Assembly (NCBI RefSeq): GCF_003946045.1
Contig: NZ_RHNW01000019.1
Coordinates: forward strand, 1 to 50,248
DNA: 50,248 nt
Direction of reading: 5' to 3'
Source of the DNA: Levilactobacillus mulengensis
GTDB taxonomy: Bacteria; Bacillota; Bacilli; Lactobacillales; Lactobacillaceae
The translations under genes and the position numbers were made by a program. The notes beneath the pieces were generated by a model. That model searched no databases. It had not been told where the DNA came from and saw only the letters and a list, made by a program, of their open reading frames with translations. Below, one piece after another: positions 1 through 6,748 of the stretch. Every line of letters begins with the position of its first letter. Within the stretch, counting starts at the first letter, position 1.

Positions 1-14
1 CCTGCTCGGGGCAT
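1..14. repeat. attL: attL-side direct repeat
   Basis: CCTGCTCGGGGCAT is repeated exactly, in the same orientation, at the other end of the window (50235-50248). The integrase gene starts just inside it. Direct repeats enclosing a whole phage genome are the mark of the core crossover site. The true core may be longer, because the window is cut exactly at the repeat. I could not assign it to a tRNA or other host gene. Confidence 0.8.
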
Positions 15-41
15 TATTGAAACAATTAGAAAGTTTTAGAT

Positions 42-89
42 AAAGAGGAATCCCGTTAAATCAGCGTTTAAAGGGATTCCTCTTTTTTT
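42..89. terminator. Intrinsic terminator between attL and integrase
   Basis: A perfect 13-bp stem (42-54 with 73-85, AAAGAGGAATCCC arm) is followed on the plus strand by seven T. It would stop host transcription entering from the left. Read on the minus strand the stem ends the integrase transcript, but with only a short TTTAT tail, so it is mainly a rightward terminator. Confidence 0.8.
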
Positions 90-125
90 CGTATCCATAG
101 AAAAACATAGGAAAATGATTTTTCT

Positions 126-1268
126 TTACACTTTTTTTGCACTGTCCTGTGCGGTGTAATCCTTTAGACTCGTGATTTTGTCGAGAGCAATTTCAATTTC
201 ATTATCAGTTTTTGCACGATACTCGTCGATGAGGTATGAGTAGATTCGAGTGGTGGTCCCGAGGTCAGAATGTCCAAGTCGCTTAGAGATAGCATAAATG
301 TCGACACCCTCAGCGAGTAAATAGGCCACATGAGTGTGTCTAAGGGAATGAAAGTGAAAGCCATTTCGGGCAATATCAAGATCACTTAGGAGCCTTCTCA
401 GTGTCTGATTCACCGCATTAGATGTTGGAATGGTCCCGTATTGATTAGTAAAGACGTATTCATCGCGCTTGTGTTCCTGCATATCTTTTAAAACGTTAGT
501 AAGTTGCTGATTGATCCGAATCACTCGGACGGACGATGCTGTCTTAGTGGGAATCTGCTTTTTGGTGGATTCGTTCCAGGCGTGGTTGACAGAAATTGCC
601 TTGAAGTTCAAATTTATATCTTTCCACTGTAATCCCTGAATCTCTCCCAGTCGCATTCCAGTGAGTATCGCTGTTAGAATCATGGAACGTGAGGTGAAAT
701 TGTGACTGGGATTCTCTAAGATGGCTGCGGTCAGTGTCTGAGTCTCTTTCATGTTCAGGTAGTCAATCCTGTGGGTGCGACTGTCGTCCCATACTAGCTC
801 AATTCCATCGGTAAAGTCCTTGACGATTAGTTCTTCATAGATGGCATTTTTAACACAAGCCCGTATTAAGGTGTTAACTTTGTGGACGGTATCCCGGGCA
901 TGTTTCTTGCCGTAAGTGGTCATGAATTTCTGATAGTCACGTCGAGTTACCTTTTCGATTTTTGTGGTCTTGAAGTATTTTTTGAGTTCACGGTAAGTGA
1001 TCATGTATCGGTTTTGGGTCCGAGGGGAGACCTTAGCCAATTTGAAATCCCGGAACCACTTCAGAAAGTACTCTGAGAAGAGGTGAGACGCTTTTTCACC
1101 CTTTAAAGGCTCTCCTCGTGATATTTTTCCTTCCCAATCTGCCGCCAGTAATTGGGCGGCTTTTTTGGTGGCTAGGCCGCCTTGATTAGCAGTTTTATAC
1201 TTTCCGTCCTTATCCTTATAGGATACGCGTATTTGCCATTTACCGTAGCGCTTGGTAATACTTGCCAT
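126..1268 (-). CDS. int: Tyrosine-type phage integrase
   Basis: A 380-aa site-specific recombinase that integrates and excises the prophage at att. The N-terminus (about 1-50) resembles the AP2-like arm-binding domain. A SAM-like core-binding domain follows (about 60-150), then the catalytic domain (about 170-360). Catalytic residues are visible: R206 in TGMRLGE, H307 and R310 in HSLRH, H333 in LGH and Y343 in RIYSY. I chose the start at 1268, preceded by GGAGGAG at good spacing, over an upstream in-frame codon that would add 30 residues without such a site. The gene lies directly inside attL and points at it, as in most LAB prophages. Its last codons overlap a putative arm-type repeat (129-144). 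Confidence 0.97.
   Translation of the reverse strand: MASITKRYGKWQIRVSYKDKDGKYKTANQGGLATKKAAQLLAADWEGKISRGEPLKGEKASHLFSEYFLKWFRDFKLAKVSPRTQNRYMITYRELKKYFKTTKIEKVTRRDYQKFMTTYGKKHARDTVHKVNTLIRACVKNAIYEELIVKDFTDGIELVWDDSRTHRIDYLNMKETQTLTAAILENPSHNFTSRSMILTAILTGMRLGEIQGLQWKDINLNFKAISVNHAWNESTKKQIPTKTASSVRVIRINQQLTNVLKDMQEHKRDEYVFTNQYGTIPTSNAVNQTLRRLLSDLDIARNGFHFHSLRHTHVAYLLAEGVDIYAISKRLGHSDLGTTTRIYSYLIDEYRAKTDNEIEIALDKITSLKDYTAQDSAKKV
129..144. repeat. Putative left integrase arm-type site
   Basis: The 16-mer CACTTTTTTTGCACTG at the 3' end of int recurs exactly and in the same orientation at 50182-50197 near the other end. Paired short repeats just inside each att core are what arm-type integrase binding sites look like. 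Binding itself is inferred. Confidence 0.5.
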
Positions 1269-1373
1269 TTTCACTCCTCCAAACAAACGTGTGTTCTTTG
1301 TGACGATTAAAGAAAAGCCCTGAACGGGCCCAAGTACATATTTATCTTTTAATGTCACTATTTTTGGGACAAT

Positions 1374-1416
1374 GCTTCTCCCGGAATCGAACCGAGGGGA
1401 GTCACCAGACAGAAGC
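1374..1416 (-). other. tRNA-like remnant (T-arm and acceptor-like stem)
   Basis: On the minus strand a consensus T-arm (5-bp stem with loop TTCGATT, 1380-1396) is flanked by a 6-bp pairing GCTTCT/AGAAGC (1411-1416 with 1374-1379). There is no D-arm or anticodon arm, so this is not a functional tRNA. It sits between int and the first secreted-protein gene. It may be a relic of an acquired tRNA, or simply the hairpin ending the upstream transcript. Confidence 0.35.
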
Positions 1417-1418
1417 TG

Positions 1419-1727
1419 TTAATGTCGTGTAAACCATTTAGAACTGTTCGTTCGTGCATAATATAGTTTTGATCCGTGGCCGTTTACTTTCAAGAAATAG
1501 CCGTCCTTTCCCATGTGATAGAAGGGCGCAACATGGATAGTTTTTCCATAATGTAATTTTAGATGATGACCCAGGCGATTAGTTGCATAGCAATCACCTC
1601 GGATGAATTTATATACGGTAATGTTGCGAGTGACATACGCACGTTTATAGTGACTGGCATTTGCTGAGGTACTGATAAACATGGTTAAAGCAATTGCTGA
1701 AACGAGGGTGATCCAGATTTTTTTCAT
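1419..1727 (-). CDS. Small secreted basic protein
   Basis: A 102-aa protein with a clear Sec signal peptide: KK start, hydrophobic core to about residue 22, and probable cleavage after SANA. The mature part is basic and rich in Tyr, His and Lys, with a strand-rich pattern (VTRNITVYK, then HLKLHYGKTIHV). That resembles small SH3-like or cell-surface-binding domains, but I recognise no named family. GGGAGG precedes the ATG. The next gene upstream encodes a related sequence (VTKSIRIYQY, SFKLHRGQIIHI), so the two look like paralogues. Its place between integrase and repressor is the usual lysogenic-conversion site, which suggests expression from the prophage. Function unknown. Confidence 0.75.
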   Translation of the reverse strand: MKKIWITLVSAIALTMFISTSANASHYKRAYVTRNITVYKFIRGDCYATNRLGHHLKLHYGKTIHVAPFYHMGKDGYFLKVNGHGSKLYYARTNSSKWFTRH

Positions 1728-1778
1728 AATTTCCTCCCGATAGATGTATTTGATTAATCTAAACTAGTAGCTCGTGAA

Positions 1779-2178
1779 TCATCCTTTAAAACGGTTACTA
1801 CCAGTTTCATAATGCTTGTTGTTTACGTATTTGCGACCATATACTTTCCAATTCGTATAGGTTCCATTTTTTATGTGGATAATTTGGCCACGGTGAAGCT
1901 TAAAACTACGAACGCGATGAGATGGCGTATACATGGTACCCTTAGTGTACTGATAGATTCGGATAGATTTTGTAACAATGGCAGTATAGGTACTGACAGA
2001 ATAGCTGTCAGACATTGGGATTGTTAGATGATTTGTAAACTTTCACATTACGAGTGAGAGTTACCCAGCGTTCATGACCGGTTGGAATAGATGAAGCAGA
2101 AGCACTATCACTAGTTGCAAATACTATAATTAGTGAGAAAAGTACCAGAAATGCAGTAATGATATTTCGATTTTTCAT
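1779..2178 (-). pseudogene. Frameshifted small secreted protein gene
   Basis: A first frame starts at 2178 and encodes 56 aa: a signal peptide, then WVTLTRNVKVYK. It stops at 2008-2010. A +1 frame overlaps it from an ATG at 2015 and continues 78 aa to 1779 with a second copy of the motif (IVTKSIRIYQY). Joined, they give one secreted protein of about 130 aa with two related units. No slippery site is obvious, so a one-base indel is the simplest reading. Coupled translation from the overlapping ATG would instead make a non-secreted peptide. The first ATG lies four bases after the stop of the preceding gene, so the three genes form an operon. Confidence 0.65.
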
Positions 2179-2181
2179 AAA

Positions 2182-2568
2182 TTAGTAGCCCCCGTTAGCG
2201 TAGCGGTAGTAGTGCGCTTTTGTAACTTTGTGCATCGATGCCATACCAACTAAACGCACCTTATGGTAGCCCGTTTTTCTAATTTTAATGGTCGGATAAA
2301 TTGTATTTCCTAATGTGAAACTAGTTCGGAATTTATAAGTATTACCACTTTTTGAGACGCTACGAATATGGTACGAATACACATCGGCCTGTGGAGCTCC
2401 TTCATGTAGTGACTTCTTGGTTACCCATAAAAGGTGATTATCACCTATATAATAGCCACGAAGACTAGATGGTGAGGTAGATGCTGCATGAGCAGTCAAG
2501 CTTACTGCTGATACAGAAACGAAAGCAATTGTTGTAACTATAAGAGATAGGATCCTATGTTCCTTCAT
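2182..2568 (-). CDS. Small secreted protein
   Basis: A 128-aa protein with an N-terminal signal peptide (KEHR start, long hydrophobic stretch, probable cleavage after TAHA). The mature part is basic, with alternating strand-like segments (GYYIGDNHLLWV, IKIRKTGYHKVRLVGM). I chose the start at 2568 because GGGAGG precedes it; the longer frame adds 13 residues without support. The ribosome-site sequence GGGAGGAAATTATG is identical to that before the gene at 1419-1727, a sign of common origin. It is first in the three-gene secreted set. No family recognised. A role at the cell surface, such as blocking other phages, is inference from location only. Confidence 0.75.
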   Translation of the reverse strand: MKEHRILSLIVTTIAFVSVSAVSLTAHAASTSPSSLRGYYIGDNHLLWVTKKSLHEGAPQADVYSYHIRSVSKSGNTYKFRTSFTLGNTIYPTIKIRKTGYHKVRLVGMASMHKVTKAHYYRYANGGY

Positions 2569-2637
2569 AATTTCCTCCCGTGGTATGTAGTCAGCTTTTA
2601 ACGTCATCGGGTGTGGACACAGTAATTAAACAATGCT

Positions 2638-4113
2638 TTAACCGTGCGTAGCATTGCCAATACTATTTTCTAATGCTAGGGTTTCACGATACTCATTCGC
2701 TTCAGGCTTTTCTCTGAAGTCAACTGTCATATCTTTATATTTTTTAAGCTCGTTCTCTACCTCTCCGATGGTTATAGAGAAATATTCTTTTCTGTTGTTT
2801 ACTTTATTGACACGATTACCTGTGAATTTGTTATGAAGTTCCGATTCTAATTTGTAAGCATCTTCACTGAAAATTAAAGCGTGCACATCGAACTTAAAAG
2901 GGACTGACGCGCTGCTTAGTTCATTAATCCTGTCCATAGGTTCTAATCGACGTGTCACACCAATTTTAAAAATGTTTCTACCAAACGATCCGATATTGGA
3001 GATAATGTAGACATACCCGGCAGTTGCATGCTGCTCGCGGTAGTCAACTTCAGTCTTTTGGTTCTGCTGTGCTTCTAGTTCGTTTTTAAGCTTTTGAATT
3101 TCTGCAAGCAAGTTTTGGTTAGAGGGTTCTTCTTTAGACTTTTCTTCTAGTTCTTGAATTGCTTGAGTATAATGTTTGATTTCTTTGTCGATTTTCTTAC
3201 GTTTTGAAGCAATTTCGCGTTGCAATGCTTTTTCTTCACGCTCTTGGGCACGTTGCTCACGTAAAATTTCTTTTTCTTCCTGGGATTTCTGGCGATAAGC
3301 AAAAGCAAGGTTCAATTCATCTAGCTTCAAGTTAAGATAATCAATCTTTATAGCGACGTCATCAACGCTGTACATCTTATTGTGTTGTTCAAACGATCTC
3401 GTGATACGCCTACTTATTCTATCGTAGTTAGAATAGGTTGCTTTATTAATAGCCTCAGTGCATTCGTTATTAAAACTTCTAAGAATGGACTTTATGCTAT
3501 TTCGAGTCATTTTTCTGCCTTCGGCTTTGCTATCGTTGACTATCCAATTCGGATTATAAGTAACCGCTGTCTTATCTTTAATCATAGCCTTCTGTTGCTC
3601 ACGCAAATTTATAAGCGTGTCTTTGTATTCTAACGACGTTGAAAAATCGTATTGTGGCCTGTATAAGCCGTACGAACTCATTTCTAAATCAGGCTCAAGG
3701 TCGCTAATATCTGCCCGAATATTTTCTTTTTGATCAATTAGCTGACCAATCTCATTTTTAAGCTCCTTAACTTCGGACTTATTTGTTGCAATGATTTTTT
3801 GGAAGGTAGATTGCAACTTTTTTTCGCCTTCAGATAATTTAGACAGCTTTGCAGTTTTTAGAGTTATAATTTTATCAAGTTTTATTGGTTCAGCTTCGTG
3901 AAGAGATAGCTTGAGGCTGGCCTTTTCAGACAGCTCTTTATTTTTCTGAAGAGCTGTCTGAATTTGTGACTTTAAGTGGGTGCTATTCATAAGCATTTCT
4001 TTTTTTGACTGTTCCAGTTCTAAGTTGTTCTTTGATAAAGCTTCGTTAGCTTCTTTTAAATGAATGATCTGTTTTTTGAATTCAGATATTCGAAAAATAT
4101 CCCTTATTGACAT
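2638..4113 (-). CDS. Coiled-coil DUF4041 protein with T5orf172 (GIY-YIG-like) domain
   Basis: A 491-aa protein. Residues about 10-140 and 275-350 are long charged heptad-like coiled coils. The middle (about 140-275) fits the DUF4041 type often fused to this C-terminus. Residues about 366-460 form a GIY-YIG-related T5orf172/Mug113 domain: GYVYIIS, then FKIGVTRR, RINELS and LHNKF. Family knowledge: such proteins are common prophage cargo next to the immunity genes and are suspected of acting on DNA. Nuclease activity is not proven. It is transcribed with the repressor module, so it is probably made in the lysogen. A resistance function is inference. Confidence 0.8.
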   Translation of the reverse strand: MSIRDIFRISEFKKQIIHLKEANEALSKNNLELEQSKKEMLMNSTHLKSQIQTALQKNKELSEKASLKLSLHEAEPIKLDKIITLKTAKLSKLSEGEKKLQSTFQKIIATNKSEVKELKNEIGQLIDQKENIRADISDLEPDLEMSSYGLYRPQYDFSTSLEYKDTLINLREQQKAMIKDKTAVTYNPNWIVNDSKAEGRKMTRNSIKSILRSFNNECTEAINKATYSNYDRISRRITRSFEQHNKMYSVDDVAIKIDYLNLKLDELNLAFAYRQKSQEEKEILREQRAQEREEKALQREIASKRKKIDKEIKHYTQAIQELEEKSKEEPSNQNLLAEIQKLKNELEAQQNQKTEVDYREQHATAGYVYIISNIGSFGRNIFKIGVTRRLEPMDRINELSSASVPFKFDVHALIFSEDAYKLESELHNKFTGNRVNKVNNRKEYFSITIGEVENELKKYKDMTVDFREKPEANEYRETLALENSIGNATHG

Positions 4114-4125
4114 CTCGTAGTCCCT

Positions 4126-4533
4126 TCAATCTAAAACATGTTTGTAGTGCAGTCCATATGCAAGACCAACTTCATGCAGGTATGGCAGTTCAACGCCAAC
4201 ATCATCGGCCGCTGGATAGTCGGACTCCTCACACGCATATTCGCGACGTAAACGGTCCATGTCAGCCCGTGTCAGCAAGTGAGTAAATCCCCAAACACGA
4301 GCCCGTCGTTCCTGTTTCATATTCTCTAACGATCTATAATCGGTAATGTCGCCAACCGAAGTTTCAACATGACCAATTTCCTCTAGTATCCATTGACATA
4401 GTTGGTCGGGTGTTTTTCTTTCGTTAAGGGCGACCTCATCACCGATTGCCAGGCCGCTCAGGCGCACTGGTAACCTCTTGAAGCTAAAAGCAATTTCCGA
4501 ATATTGCGCCATTAAGGTTTCAAGTCTATTCAA
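4126..4533 (-). CDS. immA: ImmA/IrrE-type metallopeptidase (short)
   Basis: A 135-aa M78-like peptidase. The zinc motif appears as EEIGH (residues 51-55) within ILEEIGHVETSVGDI. The first histidine of HExxH is replaced by E, a variant I associate with LAB prophage ImmA proteins, so activity may be altered. The start is TTG at 4533 behind AAGGACTGAG. The gene begins six bases after the repressor stop and is co-transcribed with it. In the ICEBs1 and phi105 systems ImmA cleaves the phage repressor on induction. By analogy this is the likely switch here, because the repressor lacks its own autocleavage domain. Confidence 0.8.
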   Translation of the reverse strand: MNRLETLMAQYSEIAFSFKRLPVRLSGLAIGDEVALNERKTPDQLCQWILEEIGHVETSVGDITDYRSLENMKQERRARVWGFTHLLTRADMDRLRREYACEESDYPAADDVGVELPYLHEVGLAYGLHYKHVLD

Positions 4534-4538
4534 TAAAC

Positions 4539-4880
4539 TCAGTCCTTTTCATGACGCTTTTTGTACTGCGCCTTTTTGAACTCAATATAGTCTCTTATTT
4601 CTTGGCGTTCTTCTTCGGTTAAATCAGCTAGATCGCCATCAATATGGGCGGCAACGGGCACATCACCGAGGTCAACTTTGTGACCTAAAAGATAGTCAGT
4701 TGTTACTCCATAGTAGTTAGCTAGCTTTATAAGCATTGTGTTGTCGGGCTCGTTGCGTCCATTTTCCAAATGAGAATATGCAGCCCTACTAGTTCCAATA
4801 GCTTTTGCTACATCATCTTGCGTTCGATCGAGTTGATTGCGCAAGTACTTCAAACGAGTTCCAAAAGTAGAAGAAGCCAT
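4539..4880 (-). CDS. cI: CI-type XRE repressor
   Basis: A 113-aa repressor. The XRE helix-turn-helix spans about residues 7-62 (TQDDVAKAIG, SRAAYSHLENG, DYLLG). A short acidic linker and a basic tail follow. There is no LexA-like peptidase domain, which fits control by the neighbouring ImmA-like protein. AGGAGG precedes the ATG. It is first in the leftward lysogeny operon, driven by the promoter at 4914-4942 that contains its own presumed operators. It should maintain lysogeny by repressing the rightward promoter. Confidence 0.9.
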   Translation of the reverse strand: MASSTFGTRLKYLRNQLDRTQDDVAKAIGTSRAAYSHLENGRNEPDNTMLIKLANYYGVTTDYLLGHKVDLGDVPVAAHIDGDLADLTEEERQEIRDYIEFKKAQYKKRHEKD

Positions 4881-4913
4881 TAATAGTCCTCCTTAATTGA
4901 TATTATACGTATC

Positions 4914-4942
4914 ATTATAGATACAAAAAGTATCTGGTTCAA
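4914..4942 (-). promoter_or_regulatory. Leftward (repressor) promoter
   Basis: On the minus strand, -35 TTGAAC (4937-4942) and -10 TATAAT (4914-4919) are separated by 17 bp. The spacer contains the operator at 4920-4934. It drives cI, the ImmA-like gene and probably the cargo to the left. Confidence 0.85.
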
Positions 4943-4971
4943 TAAAAGATACAAAAAGTACCTTTTTTCTA

Positions 4972-5000
4972 TTGACGATACGTAATGTATCGTGTATCAT
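4972..5000 (+). promoter_or_regulatory. Rightward early promoter
   Basis: -35 TTGACG (4972-4977) and -10 TATCAT (4995-5000) are separated by 17 bp. The operator at 4977-4991 fills the spacer and another follows at 5011-5025. This should be the CI-repressed lytic promoter starting at the cro-like gene. Confidence 0.85.
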
Positions 5001-5043
5001 TATGATTGTTGATACGTTATGTATCGGAATTGAGGCGAAAAAA

Positions 5044-5289
5044 ATGATTCGAAAATGTCTAAAAAGTTCTCGTGTAGAAGCTTGTCTTACTCAGGAAGAA
5101 CTTGCTAACGAACTTGGTATTGCTGAAATAACAGTTAGAAAAATTGAAAACGGTGCAACGAATCCGAGCGCTAAATTAGCTGTTAAATATGCTAATTTCT
5201 TTGAAAAGGATTTAGCAATCCTATTTCCTGATATATTTTTGCTTAATTTTGATACAAATAGTATCAAAAAGCCTGAGGAGGTGAGCTGA
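5044..5289 (+). CDS. cro: Cro-like XRE regulator
   Basis: An 81-aa protein. A helix-turn-helix fills most of it (LTQEELANELGI, EITVRKIENGATNPS). The start at 5044 has TTGAGGCG upstream; an earlier in-frame codon would lie inside the promoter. It is first in the rightward early operon, divergent from cI, the classical Cro position. The 3' end of the gene holds a sixth operator palindrome (5251-5265). Confidence 0.85.
   Translation: MIRKCLKSSRVEACLTQEELANELGIAEITVRKIENGATNPSAKLAVKYANFFEKDLAILFPDIFLLNFDTNSIKKPEEVS
5251..5265. promoter_or_regulatory. Sixth repressor operator, inside the cro-like gene
   Basis: GATACAAATAGTATC is a perfect match to the GATAC-N5-GTATC operator, extended to TTGATAC...GTATCAA. 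It is about 225 bp downstream of the main array, near the 3' end of the cro-like gene. Confidence 0.7.
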
Positions 5290-5297
5290 TGAAGAAA
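5270..5297 (+). repeat. 28-bp direct repeat, copy 1
   Basis: Covers the end of the cro-like gene, its ribosome site (GAGGAGGTGAGCTG) and the first codons of the next gene. An identical copy lies at 5919-5946, also over a ribosome site and start codon. Confidence 0.85.
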
Positions 5298-5486
5298 CAT
5301 GAAGTGATTCATTTTTACAAGTCAGGTGGTTTTAATCACTTGGTAAATGTCTCTGTTGATGATAATTTGTTTGCCGCAGTTACCTTTACTGATAGTGAGA
5401 TGAAACGAATTGAACAAAAATATCCACTAGCAAAGGATAATCTGTTTGCACTAGTGGACGGTGTAGAAATTAAATTAAAAAGCTAA
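5289..5486 (+). CDS. Small early protein of unknown function
   Basis: 65 aa. The ATG overlaps the stop of the cro-like gene (TGATG) with GAGGAGGTG upstream, so translation is coupled. The sequence is mixed charged and hydrophobic with no recognised domain. It converges with the DUF2513 gene, the 3' ends overlapping by four bases. The start shares a 28-bp repeat with the gene at 5938. Confidence 0.65.
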   Translation: MKKHEVIHFYKSGGFNHLVNVSVDDNLFAAVTFTDSEMKRIEQKYPLAKDNLFALVDGVEIKLKS

Positions 5487-5863
5487 AGACCGAATTTGTT
5501 TTCAATTAGCTTAGCTGCAACTGAGCTAAAAATGTTTAATGAAGCAGAACCCATCTTAGAAGCAATTGTAGATTTGGTTTCCTCCCAATTCGTGTTATCT
5601 CGGATATTGTCGAGAAATTCATGACCTTTGTACGTAATCTTCGTAAAGGCATAAGCATCAGGCATCTGTTGATACTTTCTGCCATCAACGAAGCCACCAT
5701 CTATCAGTTCGATAAAAGTATAGTAAAACGTATCTAGGTCAAAAAGATCAGAGATATTAGAGGATTCAATTACTTGCTGCAAGTCCGATTCCGAGCCGCC
5801 GTCATAAGGAACGAGTTCTAATAGTAAGAGCAAATCTCTGACACATTCATGATTAAGTTTCAT
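5483..5863 (-). CDS. DUF2513 family protein
   Basis: 126 aa. The N-terminus (MKLNHECVRDLLLLLE) and the pattern DxxYYTFIELIDGGFVDG...ITYKGHEFLDNIRD match the DUF2513 family, a winged-helix-like group common in Gram-positive prophages. Function unknown. A very strong ribosome site (AAGGAGGTGATAA) precedes the ATG. It lies on the minus strand inside the rightward early operon, so it must have its own promoter and may be a separately expressed lysogenic gene. Confidence 0.8.
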   Translation of the reverse strand: MKLNHECVRDLLLLLELVPYDGGSESDLQQVIESSNISDLFDLDTFYYTFIELIDGGFVDGRKYQQMPDAYAFTKITYKGHEFLDNIRDNTNWEETKSTIASKMGSASLNIFSSVAAKLIENKFGL

Positions 5864-5918
5864 AATTTATCACCTCCTTCAAGTATCAATTGTACCAGAG
5901 AAGGTGAGTGATATCGGT

Positions 5919-5946
5919 AGCCTGAGGAGGTGAGCTGATGAAGAAA
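5919..5946 (+). repeat. 28-bp direct repeat, copy 2
   Basis: Exact copy of 5270-5297. It carries a GAGGAGGTGAGCTG ribosome site and the start of the gene at 5938, plus the base context of the cro-like stop codon, although no cro-like gene ends here. Confidence 0.85.
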
Positions 5947-6123
5947 GAAGAATTCCAAAGTGCAGTTCTTACAGAACTTCGTAGCTTAAATAAAACGCTC
6001 AAGGTTATCGCTAGTAACCAAGAGCGTCACGAAACGTCATTGTCATCGGATGAATTGTCCAAAATAGTCAAAAATGACATCCGGCAAAGCATGAGAAGCG
6101 TAGAGAAAGAATTACTTAGCTGA
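5938..6123 (+). CDS. Small early protein of unknown function
   Basis: 61 aa, charged and probably helical (LTELRSLNKTLKVIAS, DIRQSMRSVEKELL). The start and its ribosome site are copied from the gene at 5289 through the 28-bp repeat, but the protein bodies are unrelated. It converges with the minus-strand gene at 6112, overlapping by 12 bases. No family recognised. Confidence 0.6.
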   Translation: MKKEEFQSAVLTELRSLNKTLKVIASNQERHETSLSSDELSKIVKNDIRQSMRSVEKELLS

Positions 6124-6360
6124 TGTGTCGTCAACTAAGAACTCTTCTAGAAGGTTATGAACTGCTCGAAGAGTGGATACTTGAAAGCTGCTGCTAACTT
6201 TAGTGGCGATCTTTGATGCTATGAGATTACTATCCGAATTATTGTTAATGATTTCGGTTACGGAATCTCCAATTGTTGATACAAACTTTTCAGTATTCTG
6301 GTCGTCCAAGGCAGTTTTAACAATTTTGTTGAAGCGCTCTTCAAATTCTGCTTTTTCCAT
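6112..6360 (-). CDS. Small acidic protein of unknown function
   Basis: 82 aa, mostly helical and acidic (MEKAEFEERFNKIVKTALDD). The start at 6360 is chosen because AAGGAGGTGATAATC precedes it, nearly identical to the region before the DUF2513 gene; the longer frame adds 11 unsupported residues. The upstream bases also resemble those of DUF2513 (TAATTGTACC before the ribosome site). No family recognised. Confidence 0.6.
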   Translation of the reverse strand: MEKAEFEERFNKIVKTALDDQNTEKFVSTIGDSVTEIINNNSDSNLIASKIATKVSSSFQVSTLRAVHNLLEEFLVDDTSAK

Positions 6361-6438
6361 GATTATCACCTCCTTACGCACTAATTGTACCAAAAGAGGT
6401 GACTAATATTATTTTTTCCAAAGAACGGGGGTGACACT

Positions 6439-6501
6439 ATGCTCCAAGTTCTAGCAGCAGGATTACTAATTCTTGTGATTGGAAACTACTCATCAAACTA
6501 A
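6439..6501 (+). CDS. Possible 20-aa hydrophobic peptide
   Basis: ATG to TAA encodes MLQVLAAGLLILVIGNYSSN, a single membrane-spanning stretch. The ribosome site (GGGGGTG) is moderate. It lies just upstream of the gene at 6516. It could be a tiny membrane protein or a leader; a chance ORF is not excluded. Confidence 0.35.
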   Translation: MLQVLAAGLLILVIGNYSSN

Positions 6502-6515
6502 TAGGAGGTGTCAAA

Positions 6516-6686
6516 ATGACACGGCAAGAAAAAATTGAAATGGTAGCTGGCACGTCAAATCATCCAGCTAAGTTCATTGAAGAACTAACAGCTGATAACG
6601 ATCAGCTATTAGAAAACTTAGTTGTGGTTGCTAAGGCACAAATTGCTAATGAGACAGCTGACCAAGTCTTTGAAGCTATGGCTTAA
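6516..6686 (+). CDS. Small early protein of unknown function
   Basis: 56 aa, acidic and helical (KFIEELTADNDQLLENLVVV). TAGGAGGTG lies at good spacing before the ATG, giving firm support for translation. No family recognised. It sits in the early rightward operon before the HTH protein. Confidence 0.6.
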   Translation: MTRQEKIEMVAGTSNHPAKFIEELTADNDQLLENLVVVAKAQIANETADQVFEAMA

Positions 6687-6748
6687 GTATAACGATTATG
6701 GCTGTCAAATGCCTTACATCAAATTGACAGTTAGAAGGAAGTGACAGC

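Larger units (their letters stand above)
4899..5025. promoter_or_regulatory. Five-site repressor operator array
   Basis: Five 15-bp palindromes of form GATAC-N5-GTATC lie at 4899-4913 (GATAT variant), 4920-4934, 4948-4962 (GTACC variant), 4977-4991 and 5011-5025. The second sits in the spacer of the leftward promoter and the fourth in the spacer of the rightward promoter. The first and fifth lie just downstream of each start region and the third lies between the promoters. The symmetry fits CI/Cro binding sites. Assignment to these two proteins is inferred. Confidence 0.85.

Noticed and set aside
1284..1297. GAAC-N4-GTTT upstream of int as an SOS box
   Set aside because: One half-site is imperfect and no promoter elements align with it, so it is not distinguishable from chance.
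5882..5897. Extra operator copies (GTATC followed by GTACC) before DUF2513
   Set aside because: Half-sites are in the wrong orientation and spacing, unlike the six GATAC-N5-GTATC sites.
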